Positions 6,466 to 14,421 are shown, numbered from the stretch's first letter. The stretch: DNA of 34,557 bases from Candidatus Nanoarchaeia archaeon (GCA_035290625.1 DATDTY010000015.1:1-34557); one strand, 5' to 3'. The notes: a model not told the origin generated them from the sequence alone. A program made the numbers and translations.

Positions 6466-7683
6466 ATGCTCAACACAGAAAAGATACGAAAGGATTTTCC
6501 GATATTGGAAGGCAAGAACCCTCCGGTCTATTTTGACAGCGCATGTATGGCGTTAAAGCCAAGGCAGGTTGTTCAGGCATTAGAGCGCTATTACTATGAA
6601 TTTCCAAGCTGCCATGGAAGAAGCTCGCATAGGCTTGGAAGGAAGCTGAATGACGAGATTGAAGCCAGCAGAAAAGTGATTCAGAGGTTCTTTGGCTCCA
6701 AGGGAGAGGTTGTTTTTACCAGAAACACAACCGAGGCCATTAATCTGGTAGCCAGCTCATTTCCCTTCAAAAAAGGAGATACAGTCATCACAACAGATAA
6801 GGAGCATAACTCCAACCTGGTTCCATGGATACGATTAGCTCAGGAGAAAGGGATTGTCCATAAGATTGCAGCATCTGATGAGAGAGGCCTTTTTTCTTTG
6901 GATTCATTTGAGAGCCTCTTAAAAAAAGCAGGAAAGGAGGGAGCATCGCATAAAAGTATATTGGTCTCAATGGTGCATACCTCTAACCTTGATGGAACAA
7001 CACTTCCTGCAAAGGAGATCTGCAAGATCAGCCATGAGTACGGAGCTGTTGTGCTTCTAGACGGCGCGCAATCTGCCCCGCATAAGGAGATTAACCTAAA
7101 AAAGATTGATGCTGACTTCTTTGCCCTCTCAGGCCACAAGATGATGGGGCCCACAGGGATTGGATGCCTGATTGGAAAGCCGGAAGCTCTCGAGAAGCTC
7201 TCCCAGTTCATTGTTGGGGGCGAGACAGTAACAAACTCAACCTATGAAGGATACACTCCTGAAAGAATACCGAATCGTTTTGAAGCAGGGCTGCAGCACT
7301 ACGCAGGCATCATAGGGATGGCAGAGGCATGCAGGTATATTGAGGCAATTGGGAGATCAGATATAGAAAAGCATGACCTGGAGCTGAATGGGATCATAAC
7401 CCATGGGCTTAGGGATTCTGTCGATATCCTTGGGCCAGAGGATCCTGCAAAGCGCGGCAGCATCTTCAGCTTCTGGATTAGGGGGATGGAAAGCCATGCA
7501 GCTGGCCTGATGCTTGATGCCCGGAATATCATGGTCCGCTCAGGGATGCACTGCTGCCATTCGTGGTTCAATGCCAGGAAGAAGGAAGGGTCTGTCAGAG
7601 CATCCCTGTATATCCATAATACTGCAGAGGAATGCCATAGGTTTATTAATGAGATAAAAAGAATAAAGCGTATTGCGGGGTGA
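6466..7683 (+). CDS. sufS: cysteine desulfurase, SufS/CsdA type
   Basis: This is a 405-residue PLP enzyme of the class V aminotransferase fold. It takes sulfur from cysteine to give alanine and an enzyme persulfide for Fe-S cluster or thio-cofactor synthesis. The PLP lysine is Lys225 in SGHKMMGPTG. Upstream are TRNTTEAIN (cofactor phosphate loop), the histidine in DKEHNSN and the aspartate in LLDGAQS. The mobile-loop cysteine is in RSGMHCCHSW (Cys363-Cys364), the SufS-type position. SufBCD partners are not in this window. The next gene starts 4 bases after its stop, so the desulfurase and a thioredoxin-fold protein form an operon. Confidence 0.92.
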   Translation: MLNTEKIRKDFPILEGKNPPVYFDSACMALKPRQVVQALERYYYEFPSCHGRSSHRLGRKLNDEIEASRKVIQRFFGSKGEVVFTRNTTEAINLVASSFPFKKGDTVITTDKEHNSNLVPWIRLAQEKGIVHKIAASDERGLFSLDSFESLLKKAGKEGASHKSILVSMVHTSNLDGTTLPAKEICKISHEYGAVVLLDGAQSAPHKEINLKKIDADFFALSGHKMMGPTGIGCLIGKPEALEKLSQFIVGGETVTNSTYEGYTPERIPNRFEAGLQHYAGIIGMAEACRYIEAIGRSDIEKHDLELNGIITHGLRDSVDILGPEDPAKRGSIFSFWIRGMESHAAGLMLDARNIMVRSGMHCCHSWFNARKKEGSVRASLYIHNTAEECHRFINEIKRIKRIAG

Positions 7684-7687
7684 AACC

Positions 7688-8386
7688 ATGAGGTATGATC
7701 AAATAACAGCTGTTGTGCTGAGCCTTGTTTTGGTTATGTTGGTTATCAATTATTTCCAGATCCAGTCAGTCCAGAAGACCTTGAAAGGAACAGGATTGGC
7801 GACTGTTGGAAATACCGACACTGTGAAAGGCGCTGTTCCTGTTGAATTCTATGTGATGAGCCAGTGCCCCTATGGAATCCAGGTTGAGAATGCCATAGCT
7901 CCAGCTTTAGGGTTATTGGGAGATGCTGTTGATTTCAGGGTTGACTACATTGCGGATGGAAGCGGCGGAAGATTTACAAGCCTTCATGGCCAGCCTGAAG
8001 TCGAGGGAGATAAGATCCAGCTGTGTGTCCAGGAGCACTTCCCCCAGGAGTTTATGGATTTTGTCACATGCCAGAATCAGCAGCCTGCAAACCTTGGAGG
8101 AACCGTAGAGTCATGCAGCAGAGCCGCAGGCATTGATTCGCAGAACGTGCTTGCATGCGCTTCAGGAGAGGAAGGAAACATGCTTCTGGAGCAGTCGATT
8201 GCAGCTTCAAGGAATGCAGGAGCGACAGGAAGCCCGACCATGTTCGTCAACAACAAGCCGTATAGAGGAGAAAGAAGCTCGCAGGCTTTCCTGGCAGCAA
8301 TCTGCAATGAGCTTGCTGTGAAGCCGGCTGCCTGTAACAGCATTGTCGGAGGAGAGGCTGCTGCTGTGCAGGGCGGATGTGAGTAG
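7688..8386 (+). CDS. membrane-anchored thioredoxin-fold protein with CPYG motif
   Basis: This is a 232-residue protein with an N-terminal signal anchor (about residues 8-25) and an extracytoplasmic thioredoxin-like domain. The active-site position reads SQCPYGIQ (Cys60), a single-cysteine version of CxxC, and the cis-Pro loop is GSPTMF near residue 193. Several further cysteines occur, including CVQEH, CQNQ, CSRAAG and the C-terminal GGCE. This resembles DsbA/GILT-like proteins of archaea and suggests isomerase or thiol-carrier activity. I chose the ATG at 7688 because GGGGTGA precedes it by a few bases; the in-frame TTG at 7673 overlaps the desulfurase. Confidence 0.8.
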   Translation: MRYDQITAVVLSLVLVMLVINYFQIQSVQKTLKGTGLATVGNTDTVKGAVPVEFYVMSQCPYGIQVENAIAPALGLLGDAVDFRVDYIADGSGGRFTSLHGQPEVEGDKIQLCVQEHFPQEFMDFVTCQNQQPANLGGTVESCSRAAGIDSQNVLACASGEEGNMLLEQSIAASRNAGATGSPTMFVNNKPYRGERSSQAFLAAICNELAVKPAACNSIVGGEAAAVQGGCE

Positions 8387-8471
8387 GGGGTAGTTTGTAT
8401 GTTTGGCATTTTGGTTCCAAAAAAGAGTACAGGGCTCTTGGCTTAAATGTATGGGAACTGGAAAGGCGTTC

Positions 8472-9209
8472 TTACACTTTTTCTTTCTTATCTTCAAGGT
8501 TAGTTCTTTCATCTCGTGCTTTAACCGCCTTATACCACAGTACGTGCTCATAGATGCTTGACCATAACATTCCAAAGGTAAAAGCAAACATCAATTCTTC
8601 CAAGGGCACTCCAAGAAGCAATACTCCTGAAATTGCTGAAAGATTCCACACTTCTTGAACCAAACCAGGATAACCTAGGTTAAACAAAAGGAAAAATCCA
8701 AAATAGAGGGCTAGGAAGGATAACCCTCCAATCCAGACTTTTCTCTTTAGATCAGGCCGGCAGAAAATTGCGGCTATCCCGCCAACAAACATGGCGATAC
8801 TCGCTGAATAAATGGGATTCAATTTAGTAAATAATTGTAATGGAAGGAAAACAATCACCGGAGAAGCTAAAGCAAGTAGATGCAATCTATGTTTTTTTCT
8901 ATGTCTTTCATGCTTGCTTATTTCTTGATGGTTCACTCTAAGTAAAGCTTCATACATGATCGCCCCAATCCCACCAATAGCAAAGCTGAAAATAAAGCTC
9001 TCGATATCAAAGCCGGTTCTACTAGCTAGGTTAAATAAAGATGGAGGGCTCCAGTATTCGGGCACGAACAAATGTTCGGTTAGTCCAAAAGGCGCAGTGA
9101 AAATACTTACCCAAAACATTTCTTTACGGAGTTTTGGCTTAACCAACCAGATAAGCAGCCAAACTGACAGAAGTACTAAAGACGCTGTTAACCATGGATT
9201 CAATGCCAT
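8472..9209 (-). CDS. lycopene-cyclase-domain integral membrane protein
   Basis: This is a 245-residue polytopic protein with about six or seven hydrophobic segments. Two motifs resemble the CrtYcd/lycopene cyclase domain: FWVSIFTAPFGLTEHLFVP near residues 32-50 and GVPLEELMFAFTFGMLW near 205-221, the second matching the conserved P-x-E-E-x-x-F motif. In known members this domain cyclises the ends of lycopene. No carotenoid genes (crtB, crtI) lie nearby and many archaea carry orphan relatives, so the substrate is uncertain. It is convergent with the CPYG thioredoxin gene, 85 bases apart. The C-terminal tail is charged and probably cytoplasmic. Confidence 0.75.
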   Translation of the reverse strand: MALNPWLTASLVLLSVWLLIWLVKPKLRKEMFWVSIFTAPFGLTEHLFVPEYWSPPSLFNLASRTGFDIESFIFSFAIGGIGAIMYEALLRVNHQEISKHERHRKKHRLHLLALASPVIVFLPLQLFTKLNPIYSASIAMFVGGIAAIFCRPDLKRKVWIGGLSFLALYFGFFLLFNLGYPGLVQEVWNLSAISGVLLLGVPLEELMFAFTFGMLWSSIYEHVLWYKAVKARDERTNLEDKKEKV

Positions 9210-9362
9210 CGTTTCTCTTTTGCAGCTTTCCTCTCGTCAACATTCATCTTGCATATCGGATCCTGTACCGTACTACTGACCTCAAGATCATTTTAACGGA
9301 TGCTTTGGCAGCCTCCATCTACCCCTTTTTTTGAGAGAACAATCTCCCATGTTTTTTCCATG

Positions 9363-9470
9363 TTACGGCCTCAGCCATGTTGGGTGCATTATCACCAGCA
9401 TAATTATAAAGAATGCTGCAAATATCCCCCATACCATCGCATTCTTAATTCTCCTTTTGTCTAATGGCAT
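9363..9470 (-). CDS. 35-residue single-pass membrane miniprotein
   Basis: The frame starts MPLDKRRIKNAMVWG, runs through one hydrophobic helix (about residues 11-28) and ends MHPTWLRP. Its ATG at 9470 lies inside the last codons of the DUF2933-like gene (stop at 9461) in another frame, a 10-base overlap typical of translational coupling. AAAGGAG lies downstream inside the gene, so initiation probably depends on the upstream gene. The basic N-terminus predicts that end in the cytoplasm. The His near the membrane exit could touch metal, but that is speculation. Bases 9210-9362 hold no evident gene. Confidence 0.55.
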   Translation of the reverse strand: MPLDKRRIKNAMVWGIFAAFFIIMLVIMHPTWLRP

Positions 9471-9682
9471 TTTTTATCCTCTCCGGGTTTCTTATCGTCA
9501 TGCATATGCCTCATCATAAAGTAATGCGATAGCGGACAGAGCAATAATACCGCCCAAAATAAATAACTTCTGCTTATTCCAAAAAAATATATGGCTCCAA
9601 TTAACAAAAGCAAAGGCACGCCGCAGCACACAATCATCATTAAGGCGTGGTTATGCTTTAATTTGTCTATCCAGTTCTTCAT
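9461..9682 (-). CDS. DUF2933-like small membrane protein
   Basis: This is a 73-residue protein: a short amphipathic start (MKNWIDKLKHNHALMM), two hydrophobic helices separated by GISRS, then LCPLSHYFMMRHMHDDKK and a Cys-His end. The CC near residue 19, LLCPLxHxFMMR and the His/Met-rich tail match the DUF2933 pattern, which is usually found beside copper, mercury or other heavy-metal genes. The start at 9682 is preceded by GGAGGG; the longer upstream frame runs through the divergent promoter and is less likely. It is divergent from the PadR/TRASH regulator and probably controlled by it. Confidence 0.72.
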   Translation of the reverse strand: MKNWIDKLKHNHALMMIVCCGVPLLLLIGAIYFFGISRSYLFWAVLLLCPLSHYFMMRHMHDDKKPGEDKKCH

Positions 9683-9740
9683 GTTTACCCTCCAAACATT
9701 ACGGTAATTGCATTGAGGGTAACCCCTCCTCGATTCACCC

Positions 9741-9778
9741 ATCTATATTTAGATATATCGAAATATTTAAATATTTCG
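9741..9778. promoter_or_regulatory. divergent operator: perfect 20-bp palindrome
   Basis: Bases 9759-9778 are a perfect palindrome (CGAAATATTTAAATATTTCG) covering a TTTAAATA TATA-like core 20-40 bases before the regulator start at 9797. A weaker palindrome, ATCTA-TATT-TAGAT, lies just before it (9741-9754). The position between the regulator and the divergent DUF2933-like gene suggests autoregulation by a dimeric PadR protein that blocks both promoters. Confidence 0.7.
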
Positions 9779-9796
9779 GTCGCTTCTACACAGTAT

Positions 9797-10228
9797 ATGC
9801 AGGTGAAGATCGGAAGTTTAGTCAAGTTTTATACAATTCTTCTGCTTAGTGAAGAGCCCAAGCATGGCTATGACCTTATGAAAGAGCTGGAAGAAACGTT
9901 AGGAAGAAAGATAAGCACCAGCCAAGTATATCCCTTCCTTAAGCTCTTAGAGAAAAATAGGCTCATTAAAATAGAGGAGATAGGGGAAAGAGAGAAAAAA
10001 ATATATCAGTTAACAAAAAACGGGAAAAAATTCGTTAATGTTTTCCTTCAAAGATTCGGGGATTTGATTGATATAGCCGTAGAGCCAAAACTCACAACAT
10101 GCGCGCATTGCAGCTGCAAGGTCTATGAAGGGGGCCATGCTGAACAAATGAAAGGAAACCTATTAAAATTCTGCTGCATGCACTGCGCCAGCGCCTACAA
10201 AAACATGTTAAAGAAACGTTTAAGGTAA
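9797..10228 (+). CDS. PadR-family metal-responsive regulator with C-terminal TRASH-like motif
   Basis: This is a 143-residue protein. Residues 5-80 form a PadR-type winged helix (LLLSEEPKHGYDLMKELEE, then STSQVYPFLKLLEKNRLI). The C-terminal region replaces the usual PadR dimer helix with a Cys cluster: CAHCSC (102-107), His114 and CCMHC (126-130). This resembles a TRASH metal-binding knuckle known from archaeal copper regulators. It probably senses a soft metal and controls the genes around it. The ATG at 9797 lies just after the palindromic operator; upstream codons in the same frame run through it and are rejected. Confidence 0.82.
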   Translation: MQVKIGSLVKFYTILLLSEEPKHGYDLMKELEETLGRKISTSQVYPFLKLLEKNRLIKIEEIGEREKKIYQLTKNGKKFVNVFLQRFGDLIDIAVEPKLTTCAHCSCKVYEGGHAEQMKGNLLKFCCMHCASAYKNMLKKRLR

Positions 10229-10229
10229 A

Positions 10230-10730
10230 ATGAAGCCCTGCTTTGCAAATCTTGACAATAAGCGAATCGGGATGGTTATCAGTGTTATTTCCATTATACT
10301 CCTGCTCATGTTATCCTCATTTTCCTTTAAAATCGCAAGGGCGGAAGCCGCAGCATGTGTCCATCCCGGCAATGTGTCATGCCCCGTAACCGCGCACATA
10401 CCTCCAGCCTCATATTTTGGAGCTGCTCTCCTTGCAGTTATATTCATTCTTGGGATTCGGCTTATGCGAAAAGCTGAAGCTGGTGAAAAAATACGCAAAG
10501 ACGCTGCAGAAAAGGCAGAAGCCGTTGCAAAAGCATTAACAGGAGACGAGAAAAAAGCTTATGAGCTGATTATGGCATCACAAGGGGCCGTTTTCCAGGG
10601 CGAGCTTGTGGAAAAAATGGGCTATTCAAAAATGAAGGTTACAAGAACTCTGGACAAGCTGGAAGGGCAGGGGTTAATCGAGAGGAGAAGGCGCGGATTG
10701 GCAAATATGGTTTTGATAAGATATCGCTAG
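10230..10730 (+). CDS. membrane protein with cytoplasmic winged-helix domain
   Basis: This is a 166-residue protein. The first hydrophobic helix spans about residues 14-33, a short loop with two Cys (CVHPGNVSC) faces outside, and a second helix spans about 62-77. A coiled Ala/Glu/Lys-rich linker leads to a MarR-like winged helix from about residue 103 (KAYELIMASQGAVFQGELVE to GLIERRRRG). Membrane-tethered wHTH proteins of this form are common in archaea. The two outer cysteines could form a disulfide or bind metal and signal inward (inference). The start is one base after the PadR stop, so the two are translated together. Confidence 0.75.
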   Translation: MKPCFANLDNKRIGMVISVISIILLLMLSSFSFKIARAEAAACVHPGNVSCPVTAHIPPASYFGAALLAVIFILGIRLMRKAEAGEKIRKDAAEKAEAVAKALTGDEKKAYELIMASQGAVFQGELVEKMGYSKMKVTRTLDKLEGQGLIERRRRGLANMVLIRYR

Positions 10731-10776
10731 TAACGTTGTAAGCTGAAACTAGTTTTGTTACTATGCCTTATATATT
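10728..10776 (+). promoter_or_regulatory. internal promoter region with inverted repeat
   Basis: TAGTAAC at 10728-10734 (overlapping the stop of the wHTH gene) and GTTACTA at 10757-10763 form a 7-bp inverted repeat with a 22-base spacer. TTATATATT follows at about 10768-10776, about 50 bases before the redoxin start at 10827. A second, regulated promoter inside the metal operon is plausible. Confidence 0.4.
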
Positions 10777-10826
10777 GTATCATCTTGACAATGGCAGAAC
10801 CAAACATAAACCTGAAAGGAGGGATC

Positions 10827-11714
10827 ATGATTTCACAGAAAAGAAACATCATCACAGCATCTTTAATATTGATAATCTTTGTTGGAAGTATTGTCGGATA
10901 TGGCATTATGGATGCGAACCCAGGAAAAAACAGCAAGGACATAAAGAAAACGCCAACTGGGAGCTTTCTTGGCTTGCCAGAGTATCCTGATGATATAACC
11001 ACAATGTTCCTGTGCCCGTGCTGCGGCCAGGCTCTTGACAGGAAAAACATATGCTGTGGCATGGCTTCTGATATGATAGCTTATATTAATTCATTGACTG
11101 GCTCAGGGCTTTCAAAAGACGAAGTCCTTATGAAGGGTGTCGAGAAATACGGCATCAATTCAGTCATAGAGTCAAAAAGATCTGCGGTGCAGGCGATGTT
11201 CGCAAAGCAAAATCCCTCAGTCTTCCCAGAAGGGCAGCTTCTGTTCTCAAATGCCGTAGGCCAAAAGGCTCCTGATTTCACGCTTGAAAGCATCGAAGGA
11301 GTATCAGTAAAGCTAAGCGATTACAAGGGGAAAAACGTGGTCTTATTTTTTACAGAAGGAAGCATGTGCTATCCTGCATGCTGGGACCAAATGAGCGCTT
11401 TTGGAAATGATGAAAGGTTCAATAATGATGAGCTAGTTGTATTTTCAATAACACCCGACCAAAGAAGCGAGTGGCAGAAAATAGTCCAAAAAGTCCCTAA
11501 AATGGCAAAAGCTAAAATTTTGTTTGACTCAGCAAGGGCAGTCTCTTCAGCTTACGATGTGCTGTCGCTTGCATCCTCAATGCACAAGGGCTCTTATCCG
11601 GGCCATACCTATTTTATAATCAACAAGGAGGGGATTATCCGCTATACACTGGACGATCCAAAGATGGCTATAAGGAACGACGAGCTTATTTCTGAGATAG
11701 ATAAGATTGCATGA
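10827..11714 (+). CDS. membrane-anchored CcmH-like/redoxin fusion protein
   Basis: This is a 295-residue protein. A signal anchor (about residues 7-27) precedes a Cys-rich module FLCPCCGQALDRKNICCGM (61-79) that looks like the CPCCG zinc/thiol knuckle of CcmH-type proteins, followed by a helical stretch with KYG. From about residue 144 there is an AhpC/TSA redoxin domain (VGQKAPDFTLESIEG, then FFTEGSMCYPACWDQM with two Cys). It probably uses thiol chemistry outside the membrane, taking electrons from the CcdA protein encoded next. I start at 10827 because GGAGGG precedes this ATG; an upstream in-frame ATG lacks such a site. Confidence 0.8.
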   Translation: MISQKRNIITASLILIIFVGSIVGYGIMDANPGKNSKDIKKTPTGSFLGLPEYPDDITTMFLCPCCGQALDRKNICCGMASDMIAYINSLTGSGLSKDEVLMKGVEKYGINSVIESKRSAVQAMFAKQNPSVFPEGQLLFSNAVGQKAPDFTLESIEGVSVKLSDYKGKNVVLFFTEGSMCYPACWDQMSAFGNDERFNNDELVVFSITPDQRSEWQKIVQKVPKMAKAKILFDSARAVSSAYDVLSLASSMHKGSYPGHTYFIINKEGIIRYTLDDPKMAIRNDELISEIDKIA

Positions 11715-11723
11715 GGGCATAGA

Positions 11724-12581
11724 ATGGAATATGTGCTGGTAATGGCCTCGCTTGTAACCGCCTTTATTGCCGGAGTGGCCGCATTGTTTGCACCCTGCTG
11801 CATAACCGTGCTGCTGCCTGCTTATCTTGGCTCGATTTTCAGGCAGAAGGCTACAATAATGCTCATGACTTTTGTGTTCTTTGCAGGGCTGCTTGCAGTA
11901 TTTTTGCCTCTTGGATTGGGCTTTGCAGCCCTCGGTGTATTGTTCAGCAAATACCATAACTTAATTTTTGTGTCAGGGGGCGTTTTTCTATTGCTTTTAG
12001 GCGCATCAACACTTCTTGGAATGCATTTTTCGCTGCCATCTGCGCATCCAAAAATGAAGGTGCAGGATGCCGCTTCTGTTTTTGTGCTGGGAGTTTTTTC
12101 AGCTTTCGCAACCCTTTGCTGCGCCCCGGTATTAGCTGGCGTTCTGGCTTTGTCAATATTGCCTGGCTCAGTATTCTGGGGAGGACTGTATGCGCTTGCG
12201 TATGTGTTAGGCATGATTTTTCCGCTCTTTATCCTTGCTTATTTTGTGGACAAATCGGACTTAGGCAATAGACTGAGCTTTTTCAAAAAACAGGTTTCAT
12301 ATTTCATCGCAAAGAAGAAAATAGAAGTTACAATTGCCGAGATGATAGCAGGGATAATGTTTCTTTTGATGGGAACGCTTATACTCTACCTTGCAAAAAT
12401 GGGCAAGCTTGCAATGAGCAGCGATTACCAGGTAAGCGTAAATATATTTATGGCTAATCTAACCACTTTGATAAACTCTTTTTTTGTAAAAGGGCCTTTA
12501 GTAGTTTGGTTTTTGTTTGCAGCCGCAGTTTTATTGGCCTTAATTGCATTAATAAAGAGGGGGAAGGGTCAAGTTGACTAA
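11724..12581 (+). CDS. ccdA: CcdA/DsbD-family transmembrane thiol electron transporter
   Basis: This is a 285-residue membrane protein with about seven hydrophobic helices. The redox cysteines lie within the membrane as in CcdA: FAPCCITVLLPAYLG (near residues 23-37) and FATLCCAPVLAGV (near 132-144), each with a CC followed by a helix-breaking proline. CcdA moves electrons from cytoplasmic thioredoxin to extracytoplasmic thiol proteins. The start lies 9 bases after the redoxin stop, so the redoxin fusion is the likely partner. An extra hydrophobic C-terminal helix follows a long loop. It is the last gene of the metal-response operon. Confidence 0.85.
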   Translation: MEYVLVMASLVTAFIAGVAALFAPCCITVLLPAYLGSIFRQKATIMLMTFVFFAGLLAVFLPLGLGFAALGVLFSKYHNLIFVSGGVFLLLLGASTLLGMHFSLPSAHPKMKVQDAASVFVLGVFSAFATLCCAPVLAGVLALSILPGSVFWGGLYALAYVLGMIFPLFILAYFVDKSDLGNRLSFFKKQVSYFIAKKKIEVTIAEMIAGIMFLLMGTLILYLAKMGKLAMSSDYQVSVNIFMANLTTLINSFFVKGPLVVWFLFAAAVLLALIALIKRGKGQVD

Positions 12582-12624
12582 ACAATTCATCTTTAGGTGA
12601 CCTCGACTTTACAGCTCAGATAAG

Positions 12625-12799
12625 GGAGGTTGGTGCAAAATTGTAGGTTGCCATCATTTTGTGAGCAACATCGCTAATGAATAAGCATCGACCTCGAGGG
12701 GATGCTCCATCCGGGACGAATGTCGATTATCACAGACATCTATGCCATGTGCGAACTCGATGGCAATCCGAGCATTGCGAGAATTTCGCACCAGCCTCC
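12625..12799 (+). ncRNA. candidate structured RNA, family copy C
   Basis: P1 pairs 12625-12642 with 12782-12799, 17 of 18 positions. P2 pairs 12646-12655 (GGTTGCCATC) with 12759-12768 (GATGGCAATC), 10 of 10 with one G-T. TTTTGTG (12657-12663) can pair, mostly by wobble, with TGCGAGA just after P2, forming the pseudoknot. GTGAG is at 12661-12665 and AGGGG at 12697-12701. The distal arm CGAC...GTCG is shared with copy D. The copy follows the ccdA stop by 43 bases and may be the 3' part of that transcript; a separate promoter is unclear. It occupies most of the gap 12582-12864. Confidence 0.62.
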
Positions 12800-12864
12800 A
12801 GATAATGGAAAGTCTTAAATATTCTCTCTGCAAGATACATTTCTTGAGCAGGTAAGCAGATGCA

Positions 12865-13812
12865 ATGAAAAAGCAACAACCATCAAAAAAGATTAAAACA
12901 AAGAATTACCAGCGGCTTAGTTTTCTTGCTCTTTTTCTGGCGTTTGCTTTGATTCTAGGCAGCTTAATCGGAAATGATAAAGACAGCGACAAAGCAGGCC
13001 TTGCCTCAAAGAGCAGCACTGATCACTCTACTGATACTTCTCATTCTACTGAAGTGAGAATCTGTGAGGCTCCGTGTATACTCTCATTTAATCCTTCTCG
13101 ATGGACGCCTCCTCAAGGAGTTACTCAGCCAGATGATGTCGGCAGGGAGATTGCACGCAGTCTCGGAATGACAGGAGAAGGATGGAGCGAAGGTGTTATG
13201 TCTATATGCCGCAGAGAGTTCTCTGAATCAGTTTATGATGTAATGAGATGTCGTCTTTCTTTTGTCACTATTTCAGGGATCGGAGATCGAAATAAAGACA
13301 CCGACAAAGCAGGCTTTGCTTCAAAGACTACTACCCATTCAACTGAGGTATCCACTGAAGTACCGACCTGCCAGGCTCCTTGTATACGCCATTTAGACCC
13401 ATCGGATCCCTTCCAATGGCAGCAACTAAGAGAGATTACTCAGCCAGATGATGTCGGCAGGGAGATTGCACGCAGTCTCGGAATGACAGGAGAAGGATGG
13501 AGCGAAGGTGTTATGTCTATATGCCGCAGAGAGTTCTCTGAATCAGCTGATGTAACGGGATGCTATCTTTCTTTTTTCAATATTGCATTGGAAGGAGCTT
13601 GCGTAGGCGGCCAAAGCCCTTCCGATGTAGCTTGGAACACGCTTCAGGCAAACGGCATAGAAGACAGAAACGCATATAGCGGTACAGAAGAAACTCAGCG
13701 TTGTTTAAACGCCCGCAGAGATTGCCAGGAGGCCTGCGGTTCTATCCCAGACGGTGAATTACTAAACACGTGCCTTACTCGGCTTAAAACCATAAACCCA
13801 GCCTGCGGATAA
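12865..13812 (+). CDS. secreted Cys-rich protein with duplicated domain
   Basis: This is a 315-residue protein with a basic start (MKKQQPSKKIKTKNYQR) and one hydrophobic segment (about residues 18-36), a signal peptide or anchor. A Ser/Thr-rich linker follows, then two copies of a domain of about 105 residues with CEAPC or CQAPC, TQPDDVGREIARSLGM, MSICRREFSES and another Cys. A third, different Cys-rich tail follows (CVGGQSPSDVAW, CLNARRDCQEACG, CLTRL, PACG). The even Cys spacing suggests extracytoplasmic disulfides, making it a possible client of the thiol enzymes in this window. I do not recognise the domain. A TATA-like TTAAATATT lies near 12815. Confidence 0.7.
   Translation: MKKQQPSKKIKTKNYQRLSFLALFLAFALILGSLIGNDKDSDKAGLASKSSTDHSTDTSHSTEVRICEAPCILSFNPSRWTPPQGVTQPDDVGREIARSLGMTGEGWSEGVMSICRREFSESVYDVMRCRLSFVTISGIGDRNKDTDKAGFASKTTTHSTEVSTEVPTCQAPCIRHLDPSDPFQWQQLREITQPDDVGREIARSLGMTGEGWSEGVMSICRREFSESADVTGCYLSFFNIALEGACVGGQSPSDVAWNTLQANGIEDRNAYSGTEETQRCLNARRDCQEACGSIPDGELLNTCLTRLKTINPACG
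13121..13545 (+). repeat. exact 110-bp direct duplication within the Cys-rich gene
   Basis: Bases 13121-13230 and 13436-13545 are identical over 110 bases and offset by 315 bases, which is 105 codons, so the frame is kept. The flanking parts of each unit match only at the protein level. This means either a recent duplication or gene conversion of an older duplicate restricted to the 110-bp core. Confidence 0.9.
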
Positions 13813-13848
13813 TAATCATTAAAGCCAAAACCAAGCACCCCTTATTAT

Positions 13849-14421
13849 TTATTTCCTCACCACTTTCTCCTTCCCTCCCGTCAGATCAACCACCTGGGAA
13901 GGCTGCCCGTTCTTCTCCCCTTCATAGATCACAATGGGAACCTGTGCCTTGAAATCATGGTGCAAGTTCTCCAGAGAAGTCATGAAGTCCTGGCCTGCCT
14001 TGTTGGCAGAGGTGGTGATAATAGGAAAGCCGAGTTTCTCAACGACAGTATGGATCCAGTGGTTGGGAATTCTCACGCCGAGAGTCTTGCCTCCCGGGTT
14101 TACAGCCTGGCTCACGGCCTTCTTATTCTTTAGCTCCAGGATAAGAGTCAATGGCCCCGGAAGCTTCTGCACCCACTTCCTCTCCTTCTCAGATACCCTG
14201 CAATTCTTCAGTATCCATTCCTTTGAGGGAGCGATGATGGAGAACGGAGCAGTCTTCCTTGCCTTGAGCTCCCTGATCTTCCTGACTGCAGCATCATCCT
14301 TTGCATTGCAGCCGATGCCGTAGATCGTGTCTGTAGGATAGATGAAAATCTCCCCTTTCTTTATCTCAGCAAGGCAGATGTCCGCAGTATACAGCACGTC
14401 TTCCTTTGAGAGCACTCTCAT
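13849..14421 (-). CDS. threonylcarbamoyl-AMP synthase, Sua5/YciO/YrdC family
   Basis: This is a 190-residue single YrdC domain without the extra Sua5 domain. It makes threonylcarbamoyl-AMP from threonine, bicarbonate and ATP for the t6A modification of ANN-decoding tRNAs. Diagnostic segments are IYPTDTIYGIGCNA (residues 27-40), KIRELKARKTAPFSII with the conserved KxR near 48-60, PGPLTLIL near 89-96, and the C-terminal GVRIPNH and ITTSANKAG. The minus-strand TATA box TTATAAAT is about 20-30 bases before the ATG, and GAGGTGG precedes the start. The usual partners (Kae1, Bud32) are not in this window. Confidence 0.9.
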   Translation of the reverse strand: MRVLSKEDVLYTADICLAEIKKGEIFIYPTDTIYGIGCNAKDDAAVRKIRELKARKTAPFSIIAPSKEWILKNCRVSEKERKWVQKLPGPLTLILELKNKKAVSQAVNPGGKTLGVRIPNHWIHTVVEKLGFPIITTSANKAGQDFMTSLENLHHDFKAQVPIVIYEGEKNGQPSQVVDLTGGKEKVVRK

